From Geomonas limicola (GTDB lineage: Bacteria > Desulfobacterota > Desulfuromonadia > Geobacterales > Geobacteraceae), in the NCBI RefSeq assembly GCF_014193675.1, contig NZ_BLXZ01000003.1, positions 620,001 through 684,000 of the forward strand: DNA of 64,000 bases, in the 5' to 3' direction. The notes below the pieces were generated by a model that was not told the DNA's origin, did not search any database, and worked only from the letters and a program-made list of their open reading frames with translations. A program made the position numbers and the translations under genes. This document shows, piece by piece, positions 26,653 through 35,618 of the stretch; position 1 is the first letter of the stretch, and each line of letters starts with the position of its first letter.

Positions 26653-26841
26653 CTATATTCCGCTTCCGTCGCGGTGCTCGCTTTTGAACCTGAACTTCTC
26701 GTTACGTTCGATCTGGATGACCCGGCCGTCCTGGACCACCAGGGTCACGGTGCCGAAGCGGATGCTGCGCAGCGCATCGCGCAGAGCGCGCTCCACCTCG
26801 GCTGTCAGTCTCCCCGCGGGTATGGTTGGCGAATCGGCCAT
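26653..26841 (-). CDS. YezD family (DUF2292) small protein
   Basis: 62 residues. The core SIRFGTVTLVVQDGRVIQIERNEKFRF is the DUF2292/YezD signature. The family often sits next to sulfate/thiosulfate uptake genes in Firmicutes and deltaproteobacteria. It does so here, 32 bases after the sulfate-binding protein gene and with a GAGGTGGAGC ribosome site. The role is unknown; an accessory role in sulfur assimilation is inference from context. Confidence 0.88.
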   Translation of the reverse strand: MADSPTIPAGRLTAEVERALRDALRSIRFGTVTLVVQDGRVIQIERNEKFRFKSEHRDGSGI

Positions 26842-26873
26842 GCTCCACCTCGTTTACGAATTACCGGCTCGGT

Positions 26874-27881
26874 CTAGCGCGCGCTGTAGATCTGGTCGAA
26901 CACGCCGCCGTCGGAGAAGTGGGTCTTCTGCGCCTTGCGCCAGCCGCCAAAGGTATCGTCGATGGTCACCAGTTTCACCTTGGGGAACTGCTTGGCGTAC
27001 TTGGCAGCCACCTTCTTGTCGCGGGGCCGGTAGTAGTTCTTGGCGGCAATTTCCTGTCCCTCCGGGGAGTAGAGGTACTTCAGGTACTCCTCGGCGACCT
27101 TGCGGGTCCCCTTCTTGTCGACCACCTTGTCCACCACGGAGACCGGTGGCTCGGCCAGGATGCTGAGCGAAGGGACCACGATCTCGAACTTGTCACGTCC
27201 CAGTTCGTTCACCGCCAGGAAGGCCTCGTTTTCCCAGGCCAGCAGGACATCCCCCTGACCGCGCTGCACGAAGGTGGTGGTGGCGCCGCGGGCTCCCGAG
27301 TCGAGTACCGGCACGTTCTTGAACAGCTTGGCGATGAAGGCCTTGGCGCTCGCGTCACTGCCCCCTTTCTGCTTCAGCGCGTAGGCCCAGGCGGCCAGGT
27401 AGTTCCAGCGGGCCCCGCCGGAGGTCTTCGGGTTCGGGGTGATCACCGCAACACCCGGCTTCACCAGATCGTTCCAATCCTTGATGTGCTTGGGATTTCC
27501 CTTGCGGACCAAAAAGACGATGGTCGAGGTATAGGGCGAGCTGTTGTGCGGCAGCCGCTTCTGCCAGTTTTCGGGGATCAGCTTCGCCTTGTCGTGGATC
27601 TCGTCGATGTCGTAGGCGAGTGCCAGGGTAACCACATCGGCGTCAAGGCCGTCGATGACCGAACGGGCCTGTTTTCCGGAACCGCCGTGCGACTGCTTGA
27701 ACGTAACATCCTGGCCGGACTGCTGCTTCCATTTCTTGGCAAAGGCCTTGTTGTACTCCTGGTAGAGCTCACGGGTCGGGTCATAGGAGACGTTGAGGAA
27801 CTCCTGTCCGAATGCCGAGAGCGGCAGCAGGGAACCGATCAGGAACAGGGCGGCGGGTACCAGGCGACGATTGATGATCAT
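26874..27881 (-). CDS. Sulfate/thiosulfate ABC transporter periplasmic binding protein
   Basis: 335 residues with a signal peptide (~1-25). The mature start is [17 protein letters not shown], as in Sbp/CysP proteins. Family segments [39 protein letters not shown] and NEAFLAV are intact, covering the residues that hold sulfate through backbone amides. GGAGG precedes ATG 27881. No CysT/CysW/CysA genes follow, so the permease and ATPase must be encoded elsewhere. It is 72 bases downstream of the Rrf2 gene, with a 15-base perfect palindrome in the gap, so Rrf2 control is likely. Confidence 0.93.
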   Translation of the reverse strand: MIINRRLVPAALFLIGSLLPLSAFGQEFLNVSYDPTRELYQEYNKAFAKKWKQQSGQDVTFKQSHGGSGKQARSVIDGLDADVVTLALAYDIDEIHDKAKLIPENWQKRLPHNSSPYTSTIVFLVRKGNPKHIKDWNDLVKPGVAVITPNPKTSGGARWNYLAAWAYALKQKGGSDASAKAFIAKLFKNVPVLDSGARGATTTFVQRGQGDVLLAWENEAFLAVNELGRDKFEIVVPSLSILAEPPVSVVDKVVDKKGTRKVAEEYLKYLYSPEGQEIAAKNYYRPRDKKVAAKYAKQFPKVKLVTIDDTFGGWRKAQKTHFSDGGVFDQIYSAR

Positions 27882-27917
27882 GTGCGACCTCCAGATTTAG
27901 ATATTTAGCCTATGGAT

Positions 27918-27932
27918 TTAATAGACTATTAA
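27918..27932. promoter_or_regulatory. Perfect palindrome, candidate Rrf2 operator
   Basis: TTAATAG-A-CTATTAA (plus strand) is a perfect 7+1+7 inverted repeat in the 72-base gap between the Rrf2 stop and the sulfate-binding protein start. AT-rich dyads of this size are the usual targets of Rrf2/CymR-type dimers. A weak -35/-10 pair (TTGCCT, 17 bases, CATAGG on the minus strand) overlaps it. Confidence 0.6.
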
Positions 27933-27953
27933 GGCAAAAAAAGATGCCAGCAA

Positions 27954-28415
27954 TCAGATGCAGAAATTAAGAACGCCCTTCTGTGTTTCCTCGGCCTTGT
28001 CGATCTCCTCAAGGACGTCGGCGAGGGTGGTGCCGTCGAGGATCTTCGCCATGGCCTCGCGTACGTCCTTCATGACGATGCGGATGCCACAGGTCTCCTC
28101 GCTGCCGCACTCGGTACATTTGGCGTAGGAGGTTTCGCTGACGCAGGGAACCGGCGCCAGGGGGCCTTCCATGATCCGGATGGCCTGTCCGAAGGTGATC
28201 AGCTTGGGGCTGCGCGCCAGGTAGTAGCCGCCCCCTTTACCCTTCTTGCTCTGCAGGATGCCGTTATTCTTCAGGGCGAGCAAGATCGCCTCGAGAAACT
28301 TCTTGGGGATGTTCTCTTCCTGCGCAAGATCGGCGATCAGGATCGGTCCCTGGTCGTACCTCCGCGCGAGGTAGATGAGGGCTTTCAGCCCGTATTTGGT
28401 CTTTTTGGATAACAT
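27954..28415 (-). CDS. Rrf2 family transcriptional regulator
   Basis: 153 residues. The N-terminal winged helix begins MLSKKTKYGLKALIYLARR and includes IPKKFLEAILLALKNNG and GKGGGYYLARSP, the Rrf2 recognition helix and wing. Four cysteines in PCVSETSYAKCTECGSEETCGI are spaced differently from the IscR cluster ligands, so a cluster or metal is possible but not assured. The last residues also contain a Cys. Its position ahead of the sulfate-binding operon points to a CymR-like regulator of sulfur uptake. It has its own promoter at 28445-28473. Confidence 0.9.
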   Translation of the reverse strand: MLSKKTKYGLKALIYLARRYDQGPILIADLAQEENIPKKFLEAILLALKNNGILQSKKGKGGGYYLARSPKLITFGQAIRIMEGPLAPVPCVSETSYAKCTECGSEETCGIRIVMKDVREAMAKILDGTTLADVLEEIDKAEETQKGVLNFCI

Positions 28416-28444
28416 ATATTTATCCCATCAAGTAGGTAGATTGT

Positions 28445-28473
28445 CTTTTATCCCACTCTGGAAGAACTGTCAA
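28445..28473 (-). promoter_or_regulatory. Promoter of the Rrf2-sulfate operon
   Basis: Minus-strand TTGACA (28473-28468) and TAAAAG (28450-28445) are 17 bases apart, with about 30 bases from the start site to ATG 28415. Confidence 0.6.
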
Positions 28474-28507
28474 TATTTTTTTATCGCCCGGGAAGATCGA
28501 GGGGACC

Positions 28508-28537
28508 GGGGACAGCTCCGCCAGGTGCCTGTTCCCC
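28508..28537 (-). repeat. REP-like 30-base hairpin, copy A
   Basis: A 30-base imperfect palindrome bounded by GGGG and CCCC, read on the minus strand. It matches the element at 35566-35595 in 27 of about 30 positions, including the central 'aggcacctggcggagc'. Between this and the terminator at 28675 there is no gene. Confidence 0.65.
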
Positions 28538-28674
28538 TCCAACCTGGGCTCCTGCCAGCCTTTTCTGAGATCACCGGAACCGCCCACTCCAGGGAACTAT
28601 CCCGCTTCACGCGCCCCTGCGAGAAGGTGCCGCCGGCTGCCGAACGTGCAGCTCCCTGTTGTCGAGAGCGCAAC

Positions 28675-28702
28675 AAAAAACCCGGCTGGTGGGCCGGGTC
28701 TG
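28675..28702 (-). terminator. Intrinsic terminator of the LysM gene
   Basis: On the minus strand ACCCGGC-CCACCA-GCCGGGT is followed by a T-run, about 30 bases beyond the stop at 28731. Confidence 0.75.
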
Positions 28703-28730
28703 TTGGGTTTCTGGTTATTTCTAACTCGGC

Positions 28731-29534
28731 CTACTGGCCGGAGAGGTGCATCATACTGTCGGCACGGTAGAGGGCCGCATCGGCGGAGGAGGTGGAGTTC
28801 GGGTACTTCTGGAGGAAATCGGAGAAGAGCTCCATGGCTTTCTGGTACTCGCCGGTCAGGTAGGCCTGTTTCGCCTGCCGATAGCTTTCCAGTTCCTCCG
28901 GTGCGCTGCGCGACACCTGCTTTTCGGCAGCCGCGGCCTGTTTCTTCGCGGCAGACTTGGTAGGAGTCGGCTTTGCCGGTACCTTCGGCTGTACCTTCCC
29001 CGCCTGTTTTGCCTTGGCTTTGGCAATCGGCTTGGGCTGCGCAGCTTCCGGCACGGCTTCGGGTGCCTTTACCTCCGGAGCGGGTTGTTCAGGCTGGGCC
29101 GCCTTCTCGGGTTGTGCCTTTTCTACCGGGGCAGCCTGCTTCTTTGCTCCCCTTTTGCCGTGCTTAGTCTTGACCGCCTTAGCCGGTTTCTCTTCGGTGG
29201 CTTCCTTTGCGGCCTCGGCACCCTTCTCCGGCGGGACCGGAATACGGATGGTGTGCCCGGAATAGATCAGGTCGGGATTCTTGATGCTGTTGAAGACCAG
29301 CAGTTCGGGATACCAGGTCCCTTTGCCCAAGTACTTCTTGGAGAGGCCGGAAAGCGTATCGCCACGCTTGATGATGATACTCCTGACCAGCACCCCCTCG
29401 TCCGGGCCGGCCGGCAACTGCTCGGAACCGGCGGGTTTCGGCGTGTAGAGAAGGAACTCTTCGGCGCCGCAGACGACCGGCGTCGCAAGCGTCGCGATCA
29501 GGCAGGGGAGTGTCAGGAGAGTCGCCTTGTTCAT
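28731..29534 (-). CDS. LysM domain protein with TPR-like C-terminus
   Basis: 267 residues. A signal peptide (~1-24) is followed by a LysM domain at ~50-100 (IIIKRGDTLSGLSKKYLG.., NPDLIYSGHTIRIP), which binds peptidoglycan. Residues ~100-215 are a Lys/Ala/Pro-rich flexible linker. The last ~50 residues (YRQAKQAYLTGEYQKAMELFSDFLQKYP) form a YbgF-like TPR. It should be a periplasmic, cell-wall-attached scaffold. The ATG at 29534 is one base from the stop of the upstream Ala/Glu/Lys-repeat gene, so the two are tightly coupled and probably interact. A terminator follows. Confidence 0.88.
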   Translation of the reverse strand: MNKATLLTLPCLIATLATPVVCGAEEFLLYTPKPAGSEQLPAGPDEGVLVRSIIIKRGDTLSGLSKKYLGKGTWYPELLVFNSIKNPDLIYSGHTIRIPVPPEKGAEAAKEATEEKPAKAVKTKHGKRGAKKQAAPVEKAQPEKAAQPEQPAPEVKAPEAVPEAAQPKPIAKAKAKQAGKVQPKVPAKPTPTKSAAKKQAAAAEKQVSRSAPEELESYRQAKQAYLTGEYQKAMELFSDFLQKYPNSTSSADAALYRADSMMHLSGQ

Positions 29535-29535
29535 G

Positions 29536-32484
29536 CTAGTACCTGTTTCCGAGTTGATCCTGGTAGTTTAGCAGGTTCTTCATCTGCATGTTGGTGCCCA
29601 CCGCAATGCCCGGTTTGACACGGTATGAGACCTTGATGCTGCGTTTCTCGCCGGCGCCCAGCTCCTCAAAACGCCAGGAGTACACGCCGTTGTCGGACTT
29701 GGTGAAGGCGGGATCCGCTGCGACCAGTTCCAACTGCGACGGGATGATGCTCTGCAGGGTGACCTGCTTGGCCATGTTGGAACCGCGGTTCACGCAGTTG
29801 AGCTCGAGGGAGGATACCTCACCGGGCTTGAGCCTGCCACCCTTGCCGGCCATGGCAAGTTCGAGGATCGGTCGCGAGTAGGTGAGCTGCAGGTGCACGC
29901 CCGCGGTCTTCTCGGCCACGTTCTCGGATTCAAAGGTAACCGAGACCGGAGCGATGGCGCCGTCGTTAGCGCTTGCCGGGGTGCTGATCTCGAGCACCAC
30001 GTAGGCTTCTTCCTTGGGAGAGAGCGGACCTACGTGGTTGATGATCGGCTCGTTGAACTGGCGCTTGCCGTCGCGGTTCAGGTCGTCGAAGAAGCTGTAG
30101 CTGGCGCTGCTCGGGATGTTGGCCTTGATGGTAAACAGCTCGCGCAGGTTGCCGGTATTGGTCACGATGAGCGGAATGGAGACCACCTGGCCGGGGATAA
30201 CTACCAGCTTGTCGGCGGTGGTGCGGGCGGCAACGCCGCTTACCCGCTGAACCACGCTGGTGCTGGAGACGAAGGATTCCTTCTTGTCCAGGTCGTTGTT
30301 GATGACGTCGGCACGCAGGAACAGCTCCTGCTCGGCCAGCGCCTCGTCCTTCAGCTGGAAGGTGACGTTGAAATCGTTGCTCTCGCCGGAACGCAGCCGG
30401 AGGCCGTCCAGCACCAGCGAGGCCTTGGTCTCCTGTTTGAAGCCCTGGGGCAGCTCGCCGACCGGCTCGTACTGCGGCGGGTAGTTCAGCCGCACGGTCA
30501 CGCCGCGCGCGGCAGCGGTACCGACGTTGAGCAGCGAGATCCGGTAGGCGATCCGCTCACCCGGCAGCAGCTTGGCCTTGTCGGTCTTGACCACTGCACG
30601 CAGCAGCGGAGCCGAGGAGACCAGCGCGATTTCCTTGGACTGCGAGGTGTCGTTGGAGTAGTTGGAGATCACCTTGATCGGGTAGACATTGCGCTGCCCG
30701 TCGATGTTGCCACGCGGGATGGAGCCGACGGCAAGCACGCGGTACTTGGAACCGACGCCCAGGACGGGGGTGTTGGCGATCGCGGTCTCCGGGTTCTTGG
30801 CCGGAGCGAAGTGGAAGTCGAACTCGGGCGGGAAGCCCGACTCCAGCGTGAAGCTGTCGTTGCCGTTGCCGGTGTTGACGATGTCGAAGGGGATCACGAA
30901 ACGCTTGCCAGCTTCCTCGGTTTCCGCCGCGGCGCCCAGCTGAAGATCGACGTCGGCGTACTGTGCCACTTCCAGGTTGTACACCTGGGCGATCTCACCC
31001 TGCGGAGCGATGTTAACCGGTTTCTGCAGGGCCGGGTACTCGATCCCCATCTGGTGCAGCTTCGCGGTGGCGCTGGAAGCGGCTGCGGTACCGGGGTAAC
31101 GGTCGATGACATCCTTGTAGGCAGCAATCGCCTTGTCACGTAGATCGGCAGGAACGGAAGCTCTTTCTGCCTTGGCGGCAGCAGCCTTTTCAGCAGCAGC
31201 CTTTTCAGCGGCAGCCTTCTGCTCAGCAGCCTTCTTAGCCGCGGCAGCCCTTTCTGCAGCAGCCCTCTCGGCAGCCGCTCTTTCTTCAGCAGCTTTCTTC
31301 TCGGCAGCAGCCTTTTCAGCGGCGGCTTTCTCAGCGGCAGCTTTCTCAGCGGCGGCTTTCTCAGCGGCAGCTTTCTCAGCGGCGGCTTTCTCAGCGGCAG
31401 CTTTCTCAGCGGCGGCTTTCTCAGCGGCAGCTTTCTCAGCAGCGACCTTCTCAGCAGCGGCTTTCTCAGCAGCGGCTTTCTCAGCGGCAGCTTTCTCAGC
31501 GGCAGCCTTCTCGGCAGCTACTTTCTCTGCCGCTACTTTTTCCGCAGCAGCGCGTTCGGCGGCAGCACGTTCGACTGCAGCCTTCTCAGCGGCGGCTTTT
31601 TCGGCGGCGGCTTTCAGTGCAGCGGCCTTCTCCGCAGCAGCACGCTCGGCAGCGGCACGCTCAGCAGCAGCACGTTCAGCGGCGATGCGATCTGCTTCCG
31701 CTTTCAAGGCAGCTGCCTTTTCCGCAGCGGCGCGCTCGGCAGCCGCTTTCTCGCCAGCAATACGGTCGGCTTCAGCCTTGGCGGCTGCAGCCCTTTCAGC
31801 TGCGGCCTTCTCTGCCGCGGCTTTTTCGGCGGCGGCCATTTCGGCTGCAGCCTTGTCGGCCCGGGCTTTCTCGGCAGCAGCACGCTCTTCGGCAGCGCGC
31901 TCGGCAGCAATCTTTTCAGACGCAATCTTCTCTGCGGCAGTGCGTTCCGCCGCGGCCTGCTCAGCAGCGACCTTCTCGGCAGCGGCACGTCGGGCAGCAA
32001 CCCTTTCGGCGGCAGTCATCCCTGCGGCTGTCGTTTCGGCAGCGGCTTTCTCTGCAGCCGCCTTATCGGTAACAGGGGCCTTGGCAGCGGGCTCATCGGT
32101 CAGCTCGTTTTTCTGATAGCGCTCGGCCAGCGTCATCAGCCCTTCTTCAACCGTCGCCTTCAGCGGGCTCTCGGGGTACTCGCGCAGGAACTGGGCCATG
32201 TACTTGCCCGCCTCACGCTGGTTGCCGGCCTTGAAGTTGGCGCGAGCCAGCCAGAAGATCGCCATGTCCTTGAGCGGCGTATCCGGGTACTTCTTGAGCA
32301 GGGTCGACATGTTGTCGATCGCCGCATTGAAGTCTTTGCGCTGGTAGGCGTTGAAACCGGAAATGAAGATCTGCGAATCCTCTGAATCCAGAGAAAACGC
32401 AGGCGCAGGCAGGAGAACCGCAATAAGGAGAAAAACAGCTAGGATTCTCAGGACCGAGGCACGGAAAACTTTATAAAAATGCAC
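29536..32484 (-). CDS. Exported TPR protein with a ~300-residue Ala/Glu/Lys helix and C-terminal DUF11-like domains
   Basis: 982 residues from the GTG at 32484, eight bases after AAAGG; no suitable ATG lies upstream. A signal peptide (~1-33) is followed by a TPR/YbgF-like region (~35-115: [39 protein letters not shown]). Residues ~135-445 are nearly unbroken AAAEK-type pentads, predicted to form one long charged single helix, as in TolA. A second TPR-like half ([18 protein letters not shown]) follows. Residues ~480-980 contain several Ig-like DUF11-type domains ([39 protein letters not shown]). The helix could span the periplasm. Function is unknown. DNA repeats inside it are noted separately. 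Confidence 0.85.
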   Translation of the reverse strand: MHFYKVFRASVLRILAVFLLIAVLLPAPAFSLDSEDSQIFISGFNAYQRKDFNAAIDNMSTLLKKYPDTPLKDMAIFWLARANFKAGNQREAGKYMAQFLREYPESPLKATVEEGLMTLAERYQKNELTDEPAAKAPVTDKAAAEKAAAETTAAGMTAAERVAARRAAAEKVAAEQAAAERTAAEKIASEKIAAERAAEERAAAEKARADKAAAEMAAAEKAAAEKAAAERAAAAKAEADRIAGEKAAAERAAAEKAAALKAEADRIAAERAAAERAAAERAAAEKAAALKAAAEKAAAEKAAVERAAAERAAAEKVAAEKVAAEKAAAEKAAAEKAAAEKAAAEKVAAEKAAAEKAAAEKAAAEKAAAEKAAAEKAAAEKAAAEKAAAEKAAAEKKAAEERAAAERAAAERAAAAKKAAEQKAAAEKAAAEKAAAAKAERASVPADLRDKAIAAYKDVIDRYPGTAAASSATAKLHQMGIEYPALQKPVNIAPQGEIAQVYNLEVAQYADVDLQLGAAAETEEAGKRFVIPFDIVNTGNGNDSFTLESGFPPEFDFHFAPAKNPETAIANTPVLGVGSKYRVLAVGSIPRGNIDGQRNVYPIKVISNYSNDTSQSKEIALVSSAPLLRAVVKTDKAKLLPGERIAYRISLLNVGTAAARGVTVRLNYPPQYEPVGELPQGFKQETKASLVLDGLRLRSGESNDFNVTFQLKDEALAEQELFLRADVINNDLDKKESFVSSTSVVQRVSGVAARTTADKLVVIPGQVVSIPLIVTNTGNLRELFTIKANIPSSASYSFFDDLNRDGKRQFNEPIINHVGPLSPKEEAYVVLEISTPASANDGAIAPVSVTFESENVAEKTAGVHLQLTYSRPILELAMAGKGGRLKPGEVSSLELNCVNRGSNMAKQVTLQSIIPSQLELVAADPAFTKSDNGVYSWRFEELGAGEKRSIKVSYRVKPGIAVGTNMQMKNLLNYQDQLGNRY
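31321..31440. repeat. Four exact 30-bp tandem repeats inside the Ala/Glu/Lys helix
   Basis: The unit beginning ggcggctttctcagcggcag is repeated four times without a mismatch (31321, 31351, 31381, 31411), with degenerate 15-bp relatives on both sides (about 31190-32080). Each unit encodes ten residues in frame, so slippage by one unit would lengthen or shorten the helix without a frameshift. Confidence 0.92.
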
Positions 32485-32535
32485 GTGTTGAACCTTTCGG
32501 AGCTGATTTAGATGAAAAATGGCCGAACGTGTCGG

Positions 32536-32564
32536 AAAGTAACATCTTAGACAACTCTTGTCAA
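32536..32564 (-). promoter_or_regulatory. Promoter of the Ala/Glu/Lys-repeat operon
   Basis: TTGACA (32564-32559) and TACTTT (32541-32536) on the minus strand, 17 bases apart. The rest of 32565-32906, between divergent genes, shows nothing else that I can support. Confidence 0.6.
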
Positions 32565-32906
32565 CGCAGAATGGCACCGGTTTAATAGGCGCGAGTACCG
32601 GAATCACGGCAGGTTGCGCCGATTTGAAACAGCCCCGCGCATTGTTTGAGTATCGCGTAAACAAAGCCAGTTACAGTGCGGCTTGCCACACTCTGTAGTC
32701 ATCCCCCGTCTGCTGAATCAGGTTTTGCAGCCTTGCCGCAGCAAAGATTTTAGACTATTATTCCAGCTTTATCGGTCCCACCATGACTTCTCCGTTTCTC
32801 ATCCAATTGAACGGATCTTTGAACTAGAGAGTGAAGGGGAAATTGCCCGTTCATTGTGTTACGGTACTTGCCGATCTACTGCCAGATAGCGCACGGGGTG
32901 CCAAAG

Positions 32907-33236
32907 ATGAAACCAACAGAGCGCCGCACCCGCCTTTATACTGCGTCTGTCGTTATCCTGGTCCTTGGTCTTACCTGCTCTGTGCTGATCGCCCTTTCCG
33001 CATCCGACGTGGCACCTGACGCCACGTTGGGGAATCCACTCGAGGAGTCGAAGGGTTATCGACGCAGCCTCGAGATGTACGGCGGCCGAGCGAACCTGCT
33101 GGCGGCCCAGTTCATGGAGTGGTTCGCCGCCCTTTGGCAGGGCAAGGCGCTCGGCATTACCCTGGGCTGGCTCACCTTGGCTGTGGCCCTCATCGTGGCC
33201 CTCATTGCTTATCATCTCCCCGACGATTCCGAGTGA
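32907..33236 (+). CDS. Small two-helix membrane protein
   Basis: 109 residues from ATG 32907, with GGGGTGCC ahead of it; a longer in-frame start lacks a ribosome site. The first membrane helix (~10-30, TASVVILVLGLTCSVLIAL) is followed by a ~50-residue polar loop (YRRSLEMYGGRANLLAAQF) and a second helix (~82-104). The orientation suggests a periplasmic loop. I know similar short proteins annotated only as hypothetical in Geobacter-type genomes. The stop lies four bases before the start of the DMT transporter, so cotranscription is expected. Confidence 0.75.
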   Translation: MKPTERRTRLYTASVVILVLGLTCSVLIALSASDVAPDATLGNPLEESKGYRRSLEMYGGRANLLAAQFMEWFAALWQGKALGITLGWLTLAVALIVALIAYHLPDDSE

Positions 33237-33240
33237 ACCT

Positions 33241-34185
33241 GTGACCCGACTGATACTTCTTGGTGTACTTTCCGCATTTTTCTTCAGCAGCACCTTCGTC
33301 CTGAACCGGGCCATGAGCCTGCAGGGCGGCAGTTGGGTCTGGACCGCGAGCCTGCGCTACTTCTACATGCTGATCCTGCTTGCCGGGTGGTTGGTGCTGG
33401 CCGGCCGCACCCGGGTCTTGAGGGGGGTCATCGCGGCCTTCTGCAGGAACTGGTGCTTCTGGACCGTAGCCGGCGGCATCGGCTTCGGCGCCTTCTACGC
33501 GCTCCTGAGCTTCAGCGCCTCATTTGCCCCGGGCTGGGTGGTCGCCACCACCTGGCAGTCCACCATCCTGGCAACACCGGTGGTGCTTCTTCTGTTCGGC
33601 AAAAAGGTCCCCCGGCGCGGGATCTTCTTCACCTTGCTGATATTCCTGGGCATCGTGCTGGTGACCGTCGAGCAGGCGACCTCGGCATCGCTCAAAGAGG
33701 TACTGCTCGGAGTTCTTCCGGTACTGGGGGCCGCCTTCGCCTACCCTATCGGGAACCAGTTGCTCTGGGAGGCGCGTCACGGCAGCAACCCTTGGTTGCC
33801 GCGCATCCAGGATCCGGTCCTCGACGACAGCCTGGGGCGGGTGCTCATCATGGTGCTGGGGTCGCTCCCCTGGTGGGTTTTGCTGATCCTGGTCACCCAG
33901 CCGGTACCGCCCAGCGCCGGGCAGTTGGTGAACACGGCAATCGTGGCGGTCTTCTCCGGCGTCATCGCCACCTCGCTGTTTTTCAAGGCCCGCCACCTGG
34001 CGAAGACCCCCTTCGAGCTGTCGGCGGTGGATGCCACCCAGTCGACCGAGGTGCTCTTTTCACTGCTGGGAGAGATCGTCTTCCTGCACGGCTCTCTCCC
34101 CGGGGTGGCCGGTTCGGCGGGAATCCTGCTATCGGTGGTCGGCCTCGCGCTGTACGTCCGTTCTCAGGCGGTTGGGGAAGGCTAG
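33241..34185 (+). CDS. EamA/DMT-type multidrug resistance efflux transporter family protein
   Basis: 314 residues from GTG 33241; an upstream TTG (33205) inside the preceding gene is unlikely. Around ten hydrophobic helices are visible as two five-helix halves. Landmarks are FFFSSTFVLNRAMSLQGGSWVWTASLR, which matches the EmrE-related 'multidrug resistance efflux transporter' family (PF13536), and TQSTEVLFSLLGEIVFL near the C-terminus. The substrate is not predictable. It lies four bases after the small membrane protein gene. Confidence 0.85.
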   Translation: MTRLILLGVLSAFFFSSTFVLNRAMSLQGGSWVWTASLRYFYMLILLAGWLVLAGRTRVLRGVIAAFCRNWCFWTVAGGIGFGAFYALLSFSASFAPGWVVATTWQSTILATPVVLLLFGKKVPRRGIFFTLLIFLGIVLVTVEQATSASLKEVLLGVLPVLGAAFAYPIGNQLLWEARHGSNPWLPRIQDPVLDDSLGRVLIMVLGSLPWWVLLILVTQPVPPSAGQLVNTAIVAVFSGVIATSLFFKARHLAKTPFELSAVDATQSTEVLFSLLGEIVFLHGSLPGVAGSAGILLSVVGLALYVRSQAVGEG

Positions 34186-34258
34186 GGGCTAGGGGCTAGG
34201 GGCTAGGGGCTAGGGAATGGTAACTTGGAAACGTAGAACGTAGAACGTAGAACATAGG
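34186..34258. repeat. Two adjacent heptamer tandem repeats
   Basis: About four to five copies of 'ggggcta' (34186-34216), the first overlapping the stop of the transporter gene, are followed after a short spacer by three copies of 'acgtaga' and a degenerate fourth (34230-34258). Both units are seven bases long and both lie in the gap before the MaoC gene. Confidence 0.8.
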
Positions 34259-34280
34259 ACTTATATCTCTGGAGGCAACC

Positions 34281-34811
34281 ATGACTATCAAGGAAGGTTG
34301 GCGCGGCAGGTTTTTCGAGGATTTCCAGGAAGGCGACGTCTACCCGCACCCGCTGGGGCGCACCATCACCACCACCGACAACATCTGGTTCACCCTGCTC
34401 ACCCAGAACACCGCCCCCATCCACTTCGACCACCACTACTCGGCACAGACGGAGTTCGGCAAACCGCTGGTCGATTCCACCCTCACCCTGGCCCTGGTTA
34501 CCGGCCAGAGCGTCACCGACATTTCCCAAAACGTCTTCGCCAACCTGGGCTGGGACGAAGTGACTCTCCCCAACCCGCTCTTCGAAGGCGACACGCTCTA
34601 CTCTCAGTCCGAGGTGCTTTCCAAGCGCGAGTCGAAGTCGCGCCCCAACATCGGCATTGTGACGGTCAAGACTTCCGGCTTCAAACAGGATGGCACCGTG
34701 GTGATCACCTTCAAGCGCACCCTCATGGTTTACAAGAAAGGCCACGAACCGAAGATCGCGCGTCTGCAGCCCAAGGTGCCGGAAGCGATCGTGCCGCCGG
34801 AGGCAGGGTAA
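34281..34811 (+). CDS. MaoC family dehydratase-like protein
   Basis: 176 residues with a single hotdog fold. The hydratase-2 motif region reads LLTQNTAPIHFDHHYSAQTEFG. The His of the usual D-x4-H pair is present, but the Asp position is Asn, as in some MaoC subgroups that act on branched or dicarboxylic acyl-CoAs; activity is therefore not certain. LVDSTLTLALVTGQSV and NPLFEGDTLYSQSEVLSKRES follow in family order. CTGGAGGCAACC precedes the ATG. Neighbours give no pathway. Confidence 0.88.
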   Translation: MTIKEGWRGRFFEDFQEGDVYPHPLGRTITTTDNIWFTLLTQNTAPIHFDHHYSAQTEFGKPLVDSTLTLALVTGQSVTDISQNVFANLGWDEVTLPNPLFEGDTLYSQSEVLSKRESKSRPNIGIVTVKTSGFKQDGTVVITFKRTLMVYKKGHEPKIARLQPKVPEAIVPPEAG

Positions 34812-34930
34812 CCGGCTGCATTGACAGCGCCGGGACCGTTCGGGTACCATCGGCGACGCGGTTCAGCTTTGGATGTTGATCACCCTGGGTGACCGATCTA
34901 CCTTACGATGAGAGAAGTGGAGGGCTGAGA

Positions 34931-35506
34931 ATGAGCAGCAAGCCGAGCAGAGCAGCAACCTGGGAGTTGGTGCAGGAATACCTTCCCAGCGAACAGATGA
35001 GAAAACACTCCCTGGCCGTCGAGGCCGTGATGCGCTACTTTGCCCGCAAGGCTGGCGAGGATGAGGAGATGTGGGGCGTCGTGGGACTGGCGCACGACAT
35101 CGACTACGAGCGCTACCCCGAGGAGCACTGCCACCGCGCCCCGGAAATCCTCAAGCAGGCCGGGTGGCCCGAGGAGTACATCCGCGCCGTAGTCTCCCAC
35201 GGTTGGGGGATCTGCACCGACGTGGAACCGCTGAGCCGCCTGGAGAAGACCCTCTACACCATCGACGAGTTGACCGGTTTGGTGGCAGCTGCGGCGCTGG
35301 TACGCCCTTCGAAGAGCATCCTCGACATCCCGGTGAAGAGCGTCACCAAGAAGTGGAAGGACAAGGCGTTTGCCGCGGGTGCGGACCGCTCGGTCATCGA
35401 AAAAGGGGCCACCATGCTGGGGATCGAACTGAACGAACTGATCGGCGACACTATCGAGGGGATGCGTAGCGAGGCCGAAGCGATTGGCCTCAAGGGAAAC
35501 CTGTAA
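34931..35506 (+). CDS. HD domain-containing protein
   Basis: 191 residues from ATG 34931, preceded by GGAGGG. The metal motif is present: His in MRKHSLAVEAVMRYFA, the HD pair in GLAHDIDYERYPEEH, and a later Asp in TIDELTGLV. This short HD family (often 'HDIG-type hydrolase') is found widely in anaerobes, and the phosphohydrolase substrate is unknown. There is no DNA-binding or membrane domain. It is a separate unit from MaoC (about 120-base gap) and ends 112 bases before the YajD gene. Confidence 0.87.
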   Translation: MSSKPSRAATWELVQEYLPSEQMRKHSLAVEAVMRYFARKAGEDEEMWGVVGLAHDIDYERYPEEHCHRAPEILKQAGWPEEYIRAVVSHGWGICTDVEPLSRLEKTLYTIDELTGLVAAAALVRPSKSILDIPVKSVTKKWKDKAFAAGADRSVIEKGATMLGIELNELIGDTIEGMRSEAEAIGLKGNL

Positions 35507-35565
35507 CAGACCGATGAGCGGAGTGACGGAACATCCTGGAACTCCGCTCTTTCCCTACAGCACAA

Positions 35566-35595
35566 GGGGACAGGCACCTGGCGGAGCCAGTCCCC
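35566..35595 (+). repeat. REP-like 30-base hairpin, copy B
   Basis: A 30-base imperfect palindrome bounded by GGGG and CCCC with centre 'cacctggcggagc', nearly the same as the reverse complement of 28508-28537. It lies just ahead of the ribosome site of the YajD gene. Confidence 0.65.
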
Positions 35596-35618
35596 GGTGG
35601 GGCACCAGGAGGTTTACC

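Noticed and set aside
31321..31440. CRISPR-like array
   Set aside because: The 30-bp units are directly adjacent with no spacers and lie in frame inside a coding gene.
31133..32116. 327-codon Ala/Phe/Ser repeat frame on the plus strand
   Set aside because: It is the antisense of the Ala/Glu/Lys repeat and an artefact of repeat composition.
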